Shown here: piece by piece, positions 5,969 to 6,198 of the stretch
Position numbering within the stretch: the first letter of the stretch is position 1
How the letters are laid out: each line of letters starts with the position of its first letter
Assembly (NCBI GenBank): GCA_003246505.1
Contig: QKAI01000122.1
Coordinates: forward strand, 1-6,198
Length of the DNA: 6,198 nucleotides
Direction of reading: 5' to 3'
Source of the DNA: Spirochaetaceae bacterium
GTDB taxonomy: Bacteria; Spirochaetota; Spirochaetia; DSM-2461
Position numbers and translations under genes: made by a program
The notes under the pieces: generated by a model
Databases searched by the model: none
The model's input: only the letters and a program-made list of their open reading frames with translations
What the model was told of the DNA's origin: nothing

Positions 5969-6198
5969 TGACAGGCACGGGAAAAATGCGCCTTATGAGG
6001 TACTCCCTCTTCTCCCTGGCCGCCCTGGCCCACTTCCTCTTTCTGCTCTACTTCCGCTTCTCCCTCCACAGGACCGTCTCCCCGGCGGAACCGGAGGCGG
6101 AGGTGATCAAGCTGGTGGATTTTCAGGAGTACGTCCCCCCCCCTCCCCCGCCCCCGAAGGAGCAGCCGAAGAGGGAGATCGTTGAAGTGAGCGACCAG
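5968..6198 (+). CDS. tonB: TonB-like energy transducer, N-terminal part (cut by window edge)
   Basis: The first 77 codons are in the window, and the frame is open to the edge. The product starts with a short basic segment (MTGTGKMRLMR) and one membrane helix (about 12-29) containing His22 in SLAALAHFLFLLY. This is reminiscent of the Ser/His helix through which TonB contacts ExbB and ExbD. A linker to the periplasm follows (EVIKLVDFQEY), then seven prolines (57-63) and KEQPKREIVEV, the proline-rich and charged region typical of TonB. The binding site AAGGAGG (5954-5960) lies 7 nt before the ATG, which overlaps the stop of the second exbD. The C-terminal domain that touches the receptor's TonB box lies outside the window, so TonB rather than TolA is inferred from the linker and the operon. 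The coding sequence contains a run of nine C. Confidence 0.85.
   Translation, partial: MTGTGKMRLMRYSLFSLAALAHFLFLLYFRFSLHRTVSPAEPEAEVIKLVDFQEYVPPPPPPPKEQPKREIVEVSDQ
6135..6155 (+). repeat. C-rich tract with a nine-C run inside tonB
   Basis: Nine consecutive C (6135-6143) are followed by T, five C, G and five more C. The tract encodes the proline run of TonB at residues 57-63. It is the longest homopolymer I found in the window; other runs reach seven (for example G at 1463-1469 and 1764-1770, C at 5590-5596). Slippage here would shift the tonB frame early in the gene. A simple proline-codon explanation is equally possible. Confidence 0.8.

Noticed and set aside
1..6198. CRISPR arrays, tRNA or rRNA genes, insertion sequences
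   Set aside because: No regularly spaced repeats, tRNA-like folds, transposase genes or paired terminal repeats were found by reading. The sequence is almost wholly explained by seven coding genes.

Overview
The window shows about 6.2 kb of a GC-rich genome from a bacterium with an outer membrane. The evidence for an outer membrane is a TonB-dependent receptor, a lipoprotein and an ExbB/ExbD/TonB motor. Nearly every start has a strong purine-rich Shine-Dalgarno site, which argues against Bacteroidota, although the receptor resembles their type (carboxypeptidase-regulatory-like domain, then plug, then barrel). A free-living spirochaete or another non-proteobacterial diderm would fit, but this is a weak inference and the sequence does not settle the lineage.

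Region 1 (2-1063) is a complete gene for UlaG, the Mn-dependent L-ascorbate-6-phosphate lactonase. It is probably the last gene of a carbohydrate operon lying to the left. A strong intrinsic terminator (1107-1136) follows it. The 126-base gap to the next gene also holds a short inverted repeat and a weak promoter candidate.

Region 2 (1190-6198, running off the right edge) is one tightly packed plus-strand operon: TonB-dependent outer-membrane receptor, unrecognised lipoprotein, ExbB-type channel, two different ExbD-type proteins of identical length (133 aa), and the N-terminus of TonB. The spacings are +10, -4, -4, +4 and -1 nt, so translation is probably coupled throughout. The inferred picture is a self-contained uptake machine. 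The receptor binds an unknown ligand at the surface. ExbB with the two ExbDs uses the proton gradient in the inner membrane. TonB carries the force across the periplasm to a TonB box near residues 108-112 of the receptor. The lipoprotein is likely an accessory part, and nothing in the window identifies the substrate.

The points most worth a second look are the paired ExbDs, which could form a heterodimer; the orphan lipoprotein between receptor and motor; a run of nine C inside the start of tonB, which could slip; and the clear shift in base composition between ulaG and the TonB operon.
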